NCBI GenBank assembly: GCA_009829735.1
Contig: CM020620.1
Span: 4,704,299 to 4,768,298 of the forward strand
From: Pyropia yezoensis
Lineage: Eukaryota > Rhodophyta > Bangiophyceae > Bangiales > Bangiaceae
Direction of reading: 5' to 3'
Length of the DNA stretch: 64,000 nucleotides
Part shown: piece by piece, positions 32,200 through 43,865 of the stretch
How the letters are laid out: each line of letters opens with the position of its first letter
Numbering within the stretch: the first letter of the stretch is position 1
Translations under genes and position numbers: made by a program
The notes under the pieces: generated by a model
What the model was told of the DNA's origin: nothing
What the model saw: the letters and a program-made list of their open reading frames with translations, nothing else
Database searches by the model: none

Positions 32200-34316
32200 A
32201 TGTCCAGCTCCGAGATCCTGGTTGGGCCTGCGGCTCCGCCGGCGAGTGTTGCGGAGGAGAGCTCGGGTGGCCGTGCCCCTCTCCTGCCTCCGGTTCCTCG
32301 GATGTCGGTGCCGGCGTCGGTCGCCACGGCTGAAGCAGATGGAGTTCCCCCGGCTTCAGCGTCGCGCCCGGTCGAGACCCCCCCGGCGGGTCTCCCGGCG
32401 ATTCTTATTGGGCAGGATCCTCTGGCGGCCCGGCGCTACTCCGCGGTGGTCGGCAACGCCAGCGCGGCCCAGTGACAGCAAGATTATCTGGTCATCTGGC
32501 GCAAGGAACTCCAGCGCGGGGTCTTGACGGAGATGGACAAGACGCGTCTCCAAGCGGCGGACCAGATGCGCCTGGCTCAAGACCGCTCCCAGAGCTTTTC
32601 GGGTTCCTCTTGGGTTGCCCGTCTGGAGGATATCCCCTTCGCGCTGGTGCTGGATCTTCCTTTGACCGAGCGCCGCGTGTCTGCGTCCGTTCTCCGGTGG
32701 CCGGAGAAGGAAGGTTACGTCCGCCGGGCGCTCAAGGTCTGGAACGAGGCGCTCAAGGGGTCGGGGAGCCTAACTTGTGATCCCCGTCCGAGCATGGTCG
32801 CTCTGGAGCCGCCTTTCTTGACCCGAAAGTACTCCATGTTGTCGCCGGCGTGGGTGCAAGGCGAGCGGCGTGGGCGCCAGCGGGACTACATCGTGAGCTG
32901 CTACCATCAAGAGTTCTGGAAGCTGGACAAGGCCAACCGGGCGGCGTACTACCCCAAGGTCATCCCGCAGCAGCAGGAAGTCGAGATCCCGGTCGGGTTT
33001 GCTCCGTCCAGCATCCCTTTACGTGGTTCTTCCTGGACGCCTTGACCCAGGCGTCGAGCAAAGGCTTCTTTCGTTCCATCGCGTACATGATGTACACCTC
33101 CGGGATGACGGTCTTGGCTGTCAACCACTGGCTCCACAAGGTCTTGGTGTCCAACCGGCTCTGGCTTCTGCCCGACCTCATGATGGTCTGGATTGTCGAC
33201 AAGTTGACCGTAGACTTCCTCTGCAGCCAGGACGAGGAATACAAAGAGCTCTTGCAGGCGATTATAAACTTCCGGCGTCAACTCCCGGTGCATGACCGAA
33301 GCTTCTTGGACATGATCGCCGACCAGAACAGCCCGCGTCGGGATCGCTCAGGTTGGGTGCAAGTGGTCTACCAGTCTTCTCCGGCCAAGGTGCAGCTGGC
33401 GACGCCGCTGCCGGCGTGGCCGCAGCTGGGAGGTCTTCCTGCGCCAGCCGCTCTGGATCTTCTGCCGACTGGGCCGCCGGTGCAAGAGTCGGGATGGGCC
33501 GCGGTGGTTGTTCGGGCGTCTGCAGCGGCTCAACTTCCTCCATTTGCGCCTGTCGCAACGGTTGCTTCGCCTTTGCCGTCGCCGGCGCGTGTGCGCCCAG
33601 CTCTACCTGTACCGGTGCTCCAGGCTCCTCCGGCACCGCGCTTGTCTGCTGCGGCTCTTGGCGTTGCCATCCGGTCGCCGACTACGCCGGCCGTTCCTCC
33701 TCGGGCGCCTTCTACGCCTGGTGGCTGCCCGGTGCCCACCCTCGAGTTGGGAACTCCGTTTTCCGGCGCCGCTGCTAACCGTCCGGTTGTGGCGACCTCG
33801 GGTCGGTTCGAGATCCCGGCGCCGACTCTGCGCCTTTCCCGCTTTCGGGTGCCCGACTGGTACCTGACCCAAGGTGGCCCGATGTGCGACCAGTACGACG
33901 TCGGCATGATCGAGGACCAGCTGGGCCATCTTCCGGTGCAGGTCGAGGGCGTCGGGTCTTCCTTGGTGCTGGGCACATATGCCAGCGTCTTGAACGACGT
34001 GGTCGACCAGGTGTTTGCTTGCGCGGATAGCGGCCAGATGTCGGACAGCCCGGTGGTTGGTAAGCTTCTGGCAACCCTGAGCCGGCATGGCTTGGCCCAG
34101 CGTTGGTCGGGGACCTTCACTAGCTTCCAGGGGCGCCGGGAGGCGTATCTGGAGGAGCGGGAGCGCCCGGCGACTACTGGTGCTGCTCCGACGGCGGAGT
34201 ACGTGGAAGCGCCTCGCCCGCCGCACTTCGTCATCCCGTCGTCCTCTGGGTGCCGTCGTGCTGCGGAAGCGGCGCTGGAGGACGCTCCCGCGGCGCAGCG
34301 TCCGCGCCGGGAGTAG
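32200..34316 (+). CDS. Antisense accessory coding region of Ty3 element D (unknown function)
   Basis: Plus-strand coding of about 2.1 kb between pol (minus) and the 3' LTR, the same place and orientation as 7127-9241. It has a Pro/Ala/Ser-rich start (MSSSEILVGPAAPPAS) and a globular region with YYPKVIPQQQEVEIPVGFAP, comparable to YYPKKPEWWPQVEVPYGFP in the other family. A helical region with VDKLTVDFLCSQDEEYKEL, a Pro-rich linker and a tail with PSSSGCRRAAEAAL follow. It ends about 150 bases from the converging end of pol. Treated as a fossil with about two or three breaks. No envelope-like features are seen. Confidence 0.65.
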
Positions 34317-34463
34317 CACTTGGAGGCAAGGAAGGTGAGAGTCCAGGGAGAAGGGAGGAGGGAAGAGGCGGAGAGAAGGGTTGGTCGAGCGGGTGCTTGC
34401 TTGTTTTCTGGTAGTTCCATGCTTGTATTGCTTGTTTTACTTGATACACCCGTTCGCTTTTTC

Positions 34464-37400
34464 TCAATCCTCTTGCTCCGCGTCCATTGCGGGTGAGATC
34501 GGCTCGTCCCGCGGGTGTTGATCAGATCCTTCCTTCTCGTCATCCTCCGAGTCCGATTCCAGGATCTTGCCCACTCTGGCCACCGGAGTGCCTTCAATCC
34601 CGTTCCGCCGCGTGTATGCGCAAACGTTCGCAATGGGCAACCGGTTGGAGGGTTCCCAAGTATCATCAGCCGGGCTGAAACCGAACCAGCATACTCGCAG
34701 GTACAAGCGCCCGTCCCTCCAGGCATGGCCATCGAACTTGACGTAGACATATTCTCGGCCTTATTCTTGGGATCGCCAGGGTACTGCGGCACGCTTGCGC
34801 CGGGTCAGGTCCCATTTGCTTGGCGGTGGAGCTCGGGTGACGTGGTTCTTGTGGAAAATCATAGCAAGACCCGGGGGAACCTGGAGTCCAGGTTCCCCCG
34901 GGTCTTGCTATGATTGTCCACAAAAACCCAGTCGCCGCCACCCAGTTCCTTGTTCTTCTCCCGAACACCCATGTCATAGTCCATCTTGTATCGCTCCTGG
35001 GTCTTCGCGATTGACTCCTTGACCCTTGGGAGCAGGAGCTTCAGTTGCTCCAGGAACTCATCCTTTGCCTTAGGACCCGACTTCAGGGCAGGCTGGAGAC
35101 CGTCTGGTATTCTTTCCAGGAAGAATTTGGTCAGCCGTCTTGGGGTGACAAAGTCTAGTGGAGCGACCTCCGTTGTCCGGTGAACCCGAGAGTTGTAGGC
35201 TAGCGTGAGGACGGCCAGGAGCTCCTCCCAGTCTTCTTGATGCTCTTCAACGTAGTGCCGCAGCATGTCCACCAGGTTCCGGTTGAATCGTTCCACCTGG
35301 CCGTTCGCTTGGGGGTCATACGTCGTAGTGAACAAGTTCTTGATGCCCATCAGGTCACAGACTCCTTGGAAAAACAGGGATGCAAACTGGGGACCGTTGT
35401 CGGTTAAGGCGGAGTCTGGAGGGCCACAGGCAGCTATCCAGTACTCGCAGAAGGCCGACGTAACATCCAGGGCCGTGATGGTTCTTAGCGGGATCGCTCG
35501 TGTGAACTTGGAGAACCGGTCACAAATGATGAGCAGGTATACGTTGCCACTGGGTGTCTCAGGTAGGGGCCCCAGGATTTCCGTGCTTAAGCTTGCAAAG
35601 GGCTCCGCCGCCGGGAATAGGCATAGCTAAGAAGTCTTCTTTCTCTGGGTCAGCCGGTTTCTCGCACAGGAGACACAAGCATCTAGATGTTTGTGGACGT
35701 CACTTGCCATGATTTTCCAGTAGTAGTGTCGCCGCATCGAGGCATACATCCGGCTGATGCCAGGGTGTCCGGCCTGGGGAGACGAATGTTCCAGGTGGAG
35801 GATGTCAGCTCGTAGAGTTCGGGGTACGTAGACTTGAGTTGCCCCATCGAAGGGTGACACCCATATTAGGAGTCCATCCGTAGACTCGAAAAAGCGACTA
35901 TTCCGGTTCAGGTCCATTTGATGGCGAAGCTCCAAGCAATGAGGATCCGTAAGCTGTGCCTCCAGCATCCGATGAATAGTTACCGGTTGGTGCGCTTCAG
36001 GTGTCTCATACAAGGGAGCATGCCAGCCACGTCTGACATTCGGGAGGATGAAACAAGGCATTTCCTCCGGGAGAGGGACTGTGTCGGCTGCAGGAGTCTC
36101 CAACCGGGACATAGTGTCGGCGCAGTGGTGCTCCCTCCCTGCTCTGGTGCACACCTTGTACTTGAATTCCGAGAGGCTTAGACGCCACCGGGCGACCCTT
36201 CCTTGGCTGCTGTCCATGCATAGCAGCCGCCTCAGGCTGGCGTGGTCCGTCCGGATGAGAAGCTCTTGTTCTCCTAGAAAGGGGCGTAGCAGGAAACAGG
36301 CCCTAACGACCGCCAAGCACTCGCGTTCCGTCGTGGAATAGTTCTTCTCGGCTGGAGCCAAGACGCGACTGTAGTAGCCCACCGGGAGGAGGTGCCCATC
36401 AGGTTGTTGCTGGAGTAGAGAGCGCCCCACCTGGACGCCGCAGGCATCAGTCTCGAGCACAAACTGGCCCTCCCGCTTGGGTAACGCCAGTACTGGAGTC
36501 GTGGGCAGGTGCTTCTTGAGCTCCTCGAAGGCGGCTGTCTGCTTCTCATGGAACACCGGGAGTTGTGCGGGGAGCTTCTTGCTGGTGAGCTTGGTCAATG
36601 GCCGGGCAATCAGGGCATAGTCCCGTACGAACCGGCGGTAGGCGTTGCACATACCCAGAAAGCGCTTGAGTTCCGTCTGGGTCTTAGGTTGCCGGGCTTG
36701 CCGGAGAGCCTTGATATTCTTTTCGTTGACCCGGAGCTCCCCCGGACTCAGCACGTGCCCCAGGTACTCCACTTCCGTCTCAAACAGGTGGCACTTCTCG
36801 GCCTTCAGGGTATCTCCAGCCTTGGATAGGAGAGCCAGGACCTCTCGAAGGTGCTCTAGGTGTTCTGCTGGGGTCTTGGAGAGAACGATAATGTCGTCCA
36901 GGTAGACCAAACATGTTCTCCACCTTAGCCCCGACAGGATGATGTCAATGGCTCTCTGGAAGGTAGCCGGAGCATTGGTGAGACCAAAAAGAAGACGCTT
37001 GCACCGGAATAGCCCCATATGGCACGTGAAGGTGGTCTTGTCCTTGTCCTCGTCAGCCAGAGGGATCTGCCAGTAACCGGCATAACAATCCAGCGTCGAT
37101 AAGAGGGTGGCATCATCAAGGAAGTCGATGCAATCTTCCATCCGGGGTATCGGGTATACATCCTTGACTTTCATCTCGTTCAGGCGTCTGTAATCAACGC
37201 AGAAACGCAAGTGACCGCCAGGTTTCGGGACGACTGACACCGGGAAGGCCCACTCGCCATCAGACGGCTCGATAACATCCATCTTGAGCATCTCGTTAGC
37301 CTGCTTCTCAATCTCATCCCGGCGATGTGGCCCAGCCCGATTCGGTTGTACGTGCACTGGCTTGGCATCCGGCTTGAGTTGAATCTGGTGTAGGGTGGCG

Positions 37401-38370
37401 TCCATCTTGCCCAGCTCTCCAGACCACAGGTGCCGATATTTCTGGAGAATCTTCTCCAGTGCCTCCTTCAGGTCGGGAGAGACATTTTCTTGGTTGACAT
37501 TCGGCATCCTCGGTGGTGCTTGATCAGGTTTAGGGGTAACGCTGCCGGCCTGCTCTTGTCCCGGAGGTATGTCTAGGGCGGTTAGGTTGGATGCTAGTTC
37601 TTGTTGCAGGTTCAAGAGGACCTCCGTGGTCATGGCACGGGCAGACCCTCGGTAAGGTTCTGCTGTTCCAACTCGAGTGCCCTTGGCGAGAGTTATCGGC
37701 TTCCGGCCCACGTTGACGATTAGCACCGAGAATGGGGTGTGCCTCTCCACCTTCTTGTGATGTCCGTGGGCCAAGTATAACCGGTGTTTCGCCAGACATT
37801 CCTTACGTCCGTAGATTAGGCATTGACCCGTAGTCCGGGTGGTCACTTGAACCTTGGCCTCCGAACGAGGAGGGAGAAGCACCGGTTTGAAGAGTGTCAA
37901 GGTAGAGGGTGGGATGCGGTCCTTCTTGTTCTTGACTACACGAACCTTGGCGTCCAGATGCTCCAGCACCGGCGACACAAACCCATGGTTGAACTGCACC
38001 TTTCCTTCTCCGGGCAGGATGCTCTTCACATGCTGCTTCTGGAAGTCCCAGCCTAGGATGAGGGGGACTGATAGGGTCTTGACTACTAGAAAGGGAAAAG
38101 CGTTGCTTCATTGTTGACATAGATGGCGACAGGAAGGCGGCCAAGCGGTCGTCAAGTTTGACCCGAGGCGTCTACAATCCGGGTCTTAGTAGGGGCTCTC
38201 CAGGCTTGTCGGCGCCAGGCCAGAGGGAGCAGGTTCTCAGTGATGACGCTTGGACCGGCTCCCGTGTCGACCACCGGAGTAACAGCTTGGGGGAGGCTAT
38301 CCCCATTATGCATACGAGCATTGATCTTGAGGTTGACCTTACGCAGGACGAGCAAGGCCCCTTTGAACAA
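34464..38370 (-). CDS. pol: Ty3/gypsy pol of element D
   Basis: Contains a protease active site (VVDTGAGPS), a reverse transcriptase with YLDDIIVLS, RNase H, and an integrase with a His/Cys zinc-binding segment (HRRHYYW-type region, CVSCARNRL) and a core segment (YDPQANGQVERFNRN). A chromodomain-like end follows (VCWFGFSPADDTWEPSNRL). A 71-base palindrome lies at 34851-34921. Broken, with several breaks. Confidence 0.85.
34851..34921. repeat. 71-base near-perfect palindrome in element D
   Basis: Two 35-base arms (starting GTGGAAAATCATAGCAAGAC) with a single-base spacer at 34886 and one mismatch. It lies in the late pol region, before the chromodomain-like end. Confidence 0.9.
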
Positions 38371-38534
38371 ACAGGGTGTCCAGGCGGCTACCAGTTGAGC
38401 TGGTAACTGCCGTCCTTTATCCCGGCGCGCAACGGGAGAACGGGAAGAAGTACCCTGCCGTCGAATACTCGGGAAGGCACTTGGGGGGAGCGCCTGCCCT
38501 ACTCGTTTCCCGAGCCCGAGGATTCCTTGGAGGT

Positions 38535-39925
38535 CTAGGTCTCCAGGTCAAAGTCCGTAGGAGCTTCCTTGGTCAGTGCCTCGGTGATTCTCAGCAACGT
38601 TGCCACCTGAACCGCGTGTAGCTGTGCTTTGTCCGTCTTGGTAGGCGCTCGCCGGTCGGCCCAGTTGACCGCCTTAGCGAACATTAGTCCTTCACGCTTG
38701 AGCTTCTCCCGGGGATCCTTAGGGATGGTCGGGCACTGGTAATTCAGGTGGTCGTCCTTCTGGCAAAGCGAACAAGACCGGAAACGCTGGTTCTTAACTT
38801 GTTCAAGAGCCACCAAAGAAGGCTGCTCCTGGGAGACGAAGTCACCCCACTTGTCCCTTGACGCCACAGGAGAGGTCTCGCCAACAGCCAGTACAGGTAC
38901 CGGGTTATCGCCCCCCTGATACTTGTCGGTTCGGGACGAACTCACGACAGCGGCTTGGCAGTCGACAAAATGGGGGCCTGGAGTGCCTTGGCTCGCCGGT
39001 ACTGCCCCTGGGTGTAGGCCATCAGCTGCTGGAAGGTATGCTGTTGGTGTTCCTGGTTGTAGTTCTCAGCATCAACTTGAAGATATTCAGGGAGCCCTTC
39101 CGAGAAGATCATCTTAAGGCTGTCCTGAGGGTAAACGTAGCCACAAGCCTCGCTCATCTCCCGGACACGGCGGGCGAAGGCCTCTGGAGTCTCTTGTCAC
39201 TCCATGGTCGCCAGGTTCATCTTTCCCACTGCCTTGCGCAGGGAGTCAGCGTCGGCGTAGTTGGACAGGAGCCCGTTGACCGCTTCCGGATAGCTACCAA
39301 CGGTGCGCCCGACGATGTGTCCGGCTGAGTCCGGAAGAACTTGTTAAAACCGCTGTTCCGCTTCTCCGGTCATGAAGTTGACCAGAAGGTAGAGTGCCTT
39401 GCCTTCCGACACATTATTGTCGTTACATGCCTTGACAAACCGGCGCATGATGGCAAAGATAAGCGCCGGCTTCTTCCCAGAAAACTTGGGATGTCCCACG
39501 AAACTCCGCTGCATGCGCCGATTCAGGGATTCCATCTTCTTGGCCATCTTCCGGGTGTAACCTTGGTCTTGGTTCTCCAGCCGTTAGATGCCCCAGGACG
39601 TGACCTTGTTCAGGGAAGCGTCCCGCACTTGGTGAGCAGGAAAGTCAAACTTGAGCAGCCTGCGCCGAGTGGGACCAGGGGTCGCGTCCCAGTCGTGTCC
39701 CTCCTCGGAGCTGGAGGAACTGGTCTCCCTGGTGCTAGAGCGACGACGACGACGCCGCCGCCTCCGGCTGCTCCGGTTTCCGGTCTTGGAGCTTTCCGCC
39801 CCATAGGACGCCAGGGGAGGAAAAGCTTGGCCGGTCCCAGGAGTCGAGGTCTCAGGGGGACCCATAGAACCAGTCACAGCTGTGCCTCCGGTACTGGTAG
39901 CGCCCACAGGAAGGGGAGTATACAA
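38535..39925 (-). CDS. gag: Ty3/gypsy gag of element D
   Basis: Capsid-like helical segments (ALIFAIMRRFVKACNDNNVS, paralleling FEFLRRFTKACDDN of the other family), an Arg-rich patch (SSRRRRRRRRRSST) and, near the C-terminus, a CCHC-like knuckle (CSLCQKDDHLNYQCP). The order fits gag followed by pol. Broken, several breaks. Confidence 0.75.
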
Positions 39926-40446
39926 CCAGCTCCCATGCGTAGGTCCGGGAGTAAACGCACCAGGGGGTATCCCTGGAATTTCAGGAGTAGAACCGACAGG
40001 GGGGAGTCGTCTGCTTCGAGCGGACTCGAACGCAGTCGACTCTGGGGTGGCTCCTATGGGAGGGCCAGCCGGAGGAACCGGAGCAGGAGGTGCTTGGCCG
40101 CCTGTAGACTACAGCCCGCTACCGAGTGTCGCGCCCGGGTCTGCTTCGCCCGCGTGGACAACGCCGGGTTTGACACCGTCCCCCGCGGTAACCAGGGATG
40201 CGTCAAGGGACGCAGGGTCTACCCCTTCGGGCACAGTCGTGCCAGGGAGGGTAGCCACGTTCGTCTTTTGACTTCCACAGTCCAGTTGCTTGCGTGTCCA
40301 AAGATCGTCAAACCACAAGAGAGGGGTTGGAGAGCCAGAAATGGGATTCCCGTGAACGGGTGCAAATAATTCCCCAACCACAGAAGAGGGCAAAACAGGA
40401 ACAACCCAATCGCTGCTCCCAAATGTCTCTCCTCAAGCACTCCAAT

Positions 40447-40463
40447 CCCCTGCTGCTCCACGA
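40447..40463 (-). promoter_or_regulatory. Primer-binding site of element D
   Basis: On the minus strand it reads TCGTGGAGCAGCAGGGG, differing by one base from the site used by the other LTR elements in the window, and lies just inside the LTR at 40468. Confidence 0.65.
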
Positions 40464-40467
40464 AATA

Positions 40468-41047
40468 TGTGGTATAAAACTCGATCCTCTCAGACACGTG
40501 TCAGTATCCCTCGGGGGAAAGGGACAGGTAACACAGAAAGGGGAACTACGAGAGTGATATGCCTGTTGCCTCACGTGCCTGTCGGCAGGGCCAACAGATA
40601 CGCACGGTAGTGCACACGGGGAAGAGGAAGGCAAACGCGCAGGTGTATTTTTCCCTGAGGGCGCGGGCCAAGGGCGCCTCGCTGTCCCTCTTAACGTGCA
40701 TCTGGGGGAGCCTCGGCACGTTGGCCAGGTAGCCCCCTTCTTACCTCCAAGTGGCCCCGACCCGAGTCTAACCTCGTCAGGTCGGGGGCCACCATCACTA
40801 CTAATTCTATTCCCACTCACTAATCTCACACTCAAATTCTATCAAATCAAGTCTCTCACAAATATGCAAAAACCCATCAGAAATCCCTCTCTCACGTGTG
40901 GGTAGCGTAGTCCACCGCATCCCAGTGCCGGGCACAGACCACGGCCGCCAACCATCGCCACACGGCCGGCGTGTCCTGGCACCTGGTGCCCTTTGGTCGC
41001 CATCCCGGGTCGACGCCAAGGCAGGGCCAGTCCCTGGGGATGCTACA
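40468..41047 (-). repeat. 5' LTR of Ty3 element D
   Basis: A 580-base LTR with the same ends (TGTGGTATAAAAC and GATGCTACA) as 30816-31385, next to the primer-binding site at 40447-40463. Confidence 0.87.
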
Positions 41048-43038
41048 CTACGGAAAAGACAAAACAGCGCTGGGCGTGGCGGGGGCGCAGCGAGGGGGGA
41101 TGGCACCCACTGCTCAACCACTCCCAGGGACTTAACAGCCGCGGCAGCCGCCGCATGGTGCGCTCGCGGGCCTGTCGTTGGCGGACATGCCCTCTCCTGC
41201 CATTGCCGGCCGCAACGTCAAACCCTGAGGGGGGCGGGGGGAGGGGGGGGTGGGACAGACGGGTAGGACGGGGTCACCTCGTTGCCCTTTGCCTCGCGGT
41301 GCGAGCGCAGGTGCTCCCATTGGGAGCGTCGGCGGCCACCGTCCACCAACGACGCCAAGCCGACGGCGCGCCTTCCCCCTTCCCCCCCCTGCCTGACGTC
41401 ACATCTTGGGGGTGCGGTGTGCGTGTGCCCGTTGCCGCTGGGGTCCACCACGCCCGCCGCTGCTGCTGCCGCCGCCCCCACCGCCGCCGCCGCCGACCAA
41501 GACGCAGAACCGCCTCACCATGAGTAGTCCGGCGTGCCGCCGTGGCTCCGCGTCCTCGCGAAGACCGCGACCGAGGAGTTATCTACCCTCCACCCCCCCC
41601 CCGCCCCCTGGAACAAGTTTTCCCATCCATCCGCAGAGACACACTCGGTGTGGGCGGGGAGGACGGGGAAGAGCCCCCCGCCGCCGGCCGCTCTGGTTGC
41701 AGCGGACGATAAGCCGGTGGATGTGTTGGGCCTCCCCGGCGGCGGCTATGCAAGGATGGCGGCGGCGAACGACTTTGCAGCGCACGCCGTCATGGACAGG
41801 GACAACCATGTTGGGGGGGGTGGGGGTGGAATCTTCACTGCCCAACATGGCGGGACGCGCTACAGCGGGGTGTGCGCCTCGCGCGCGCCGCCTTACCGCC
41901 ACCCCCCCCCCCCGCCGTGTCGCTGCCCCCTCAGGCGACGCCGGCCATTTTTTTCTGACGCGCAGCAGGCACCGCCACGGCCGTTGGGTATTGTCGTGAT
42001 TCCCTGGGGAGGGACGCGGCGTACCACCGCTGACGCCTCCCCGCCGGCTGTCCCTCTTCCGCATTCGCGGCGGCGGCGGCGGAGGCGGCGGCGGCGGCGT
42101 CGGCGGTGGCGGATGTGGCGGGCAGGGCCACTACCGTCACCACCTCCATCGCTACCGCAGCCTCTGCGGGGTCGTTGGCACCAGCGCGGGGAGGAGCGGG
42201 GGGGGGTGTGTGCCGCCACCACTTGTTTGTGCGCGCTGCAGGAGCGTGGCCAGTGGGGGGGGTGGGGGGGATTTGATGACGACCGCGACGGGAGCGTGTC
42301 GTATATGGAGCAGGGGTGTCGGAGAAGAGGGGGCGGTGCGGGGGCCACTGCCCTGCATTGCCGTCGTGCCCCTCGCCGCCCATCGTCCACTCCTGCTTGA
42401 TCCTGTCGACGCGAAAAAAGTCGCCGTCGGCCATGCACCACGTGCAAGCAGCAGCTCGTCGACGGCTGGGGGCGGCGGGCGGGCGGTACGACAAGGCGGG
42501 CGGCGCCATCTGAAACTGTACACCTTCCCCCACCTCTCACTACGACGCCGAGCAAGGCAGCGCGGGGGCGTCACGAGGCTTACACTGCCCCCCTTCCTTG
42601 CTTCCACACGTCAAGGGGCTGGGAGAGCCGCTGTCTCTGCTCTTTGAACTTTTTCTCTCCAGTGCGTGGGCGAGGAGGGACGATCACGACCTCCACCGCC
42701 TCTGCCACCGCCACTGCCACCGACACCCAGACCGCCACCTTCCGCCACCACCACCCAGACCGCCACCCACCGCCTCCGGCACCGCCACCTCGCCGACACT
42801 CAGCCAACAAGAAAATGCAAAAGAAAGAACAGCGGGAGGTCAGGGGGAAATACACTAAGCAAGTCCCCACAGTGGCCCGCCCACCCCTCCCCGTTTGGTA
42901 TGAGAGGGGGCGCTGTCCGTCTGCCAGGAAAAAAATCCCACCGGCACTCCCCGCGATGGAGGGCTGTGTCTGTGTATGTATTTAGTAGACACCAGGGCGC
43001 TCGTAGCGTACGGGGTCCGCGCCCCCCCGTCGCCGCTG
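41048..43038. other. GC-rich region with a possible coding remnant
   Basis: One plus-strand frame is open from 41534 to 42400 and contains DDKPVDVLGLPGGGYARMAA and an exact EF-hand-like loop at 42275-42310. Much of that frame is low-complexity, so a complete gene is not supported. The rest is G/C simple sequence, including GGC repeats at about 42067-42112. Confidence 0.35.
42275..42310 (+). other. EF-hand-like loop in an open frame
   Basis: The 12 codons read DDDRDGSVSYME. Asp at 1, 3 and 5, Gly at 6, a hydrophobic residue at 8 and Glu at 12 match the canonical calcium-binding loop. An exon of an EF-hand protein is possible, but no helix-loop-helix partner or splice sites could be established. 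Confidence 0.3.
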
Positions 43039-43144
43039 GCGCTGACGGCCGTTCCGGGACACATCTGAGTTCGCGGCAGCGAGTTCGCAGCTCTTCGTGG
43101 CGCTCTGGGATTGGCTGTTGCTGTCCACGTGTCCCGTGTCGTTT

Positions 43145-43236
43145 GCCGCGAACTCAAGCTGCCGCGGGATGCGGCACGGAGTGGCTTTTGCAAAAGCCAC
43201 TTTTTGCCGCATCCTGCGGCAGTCTGAGTTCGCGGC
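43145..43236. repeat. Loopless hairpin with 46-base arms
   Basis: The left arm begins GCCGCGAACTCAAGCTGCCG and ends GTGGCTTTTG; the right arm CAAAAGCCAC... is its complement with about six mismatches and no spacer. Confidence 0.85.
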
Positions 43237-43795
43237 AGCGCCTTCGCGGCAGCATTTGCGCCATTACATTCATGAGAACTGCAGAACTTCATTCCCCAAA
43301 ACGTCTTGGCCGGCCCAGGGATTTCCCACGGACAGGTCCCGTTTGAACGCGGCGGCGGCGCAGGCACGCGGGGTCGCGACCAGAAGGGTGGCGCATGCCG
43401 CGCTGTGCGCGCCCGCCATGCGCCGGGCGGCCGTGTCAACGCAGCCGGTCTCCAGCTCTGCGGCAAAAAACAAATTGTTGACCATCATGGCCTCCGTTGC
43501 CGAGTAGTTCATCGCTGTGCAAGCGGGGGGGGAGCTCCGGGGGTGTAGGGGGAAGGGGGGGGGTATCGTGATGCACCGGCAACAGCTCTGGAGGGGCGAG
43601 CAGGGCGTCGGCATGGACGTGGAGACCAGTGTGTGACAGCAACCAAGGTCCCCAGATTTTTTGCAAAACAGATTGGTCGATTGGTCCATAAGAAGTTTTT
43701 GAAACTACGTGGACCCAACTGCTTTGTATTTGGCGTCGTCCGAGGCCCCAACTCAATGACCATCTGCGATGTCCAAAAAGACGCATCGGATGTGG

Positions 43796-43825
43796 CATCG
43801 AGTTCGCGGCGCCGCGAACTCGATG
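43796..43825. repeat. 30-base perfect palindrome
   Basis: CATCGAGTTCGCGGC followed at once by its exact reverse complement. Confidence 0.95.
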
Positions 43826-43865
43826 TGCCGCGAACGCGACCGTGTCCCGGAACGGCCATGAGCGC

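Larger units (their letters stand above)
30816..41047 (-). mobile_element. Ty3/gypsy chromodomain LTR element D (older, broken)
   Basis: On the minus strand: 5' LTR (40468-41047), primer-binding site (40447-40463), gag (about 38535-39925 and upstream), pol (about 34464-38370), a plus-strand antisense accessory region (about 32200-34316), a purine tract near 32022, and a 3' LTR (30816-31385). A separate inverted-repeat element (31386-32021) sits between purine tract and LTR. Pol motifs match Ty3/gypsy, with a chromodomain-like end. The element is broken, with several breaks spread over gag, pol and the antisense gene. It is a different family from the copies at 1-11889. Confidence 0.88.
43039..43865. 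mobile_element. Foldback-like inverted-repeat element with internal palindromes
   Basis: Outer inverted repeats include a perfect 16-base pair (GGCCGTTCCGGGACAC at 43047-43062 and its complement at 43842-43857), extending outward with a few mismatches. Inside lie a 46-base-arm hairpin with no loop (43145-43236) and a 30-base perfect palindrome (43796-43825), both built on the motif GAGTTCGCGGC. No transposase was recognised. Confidence 0.55.
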
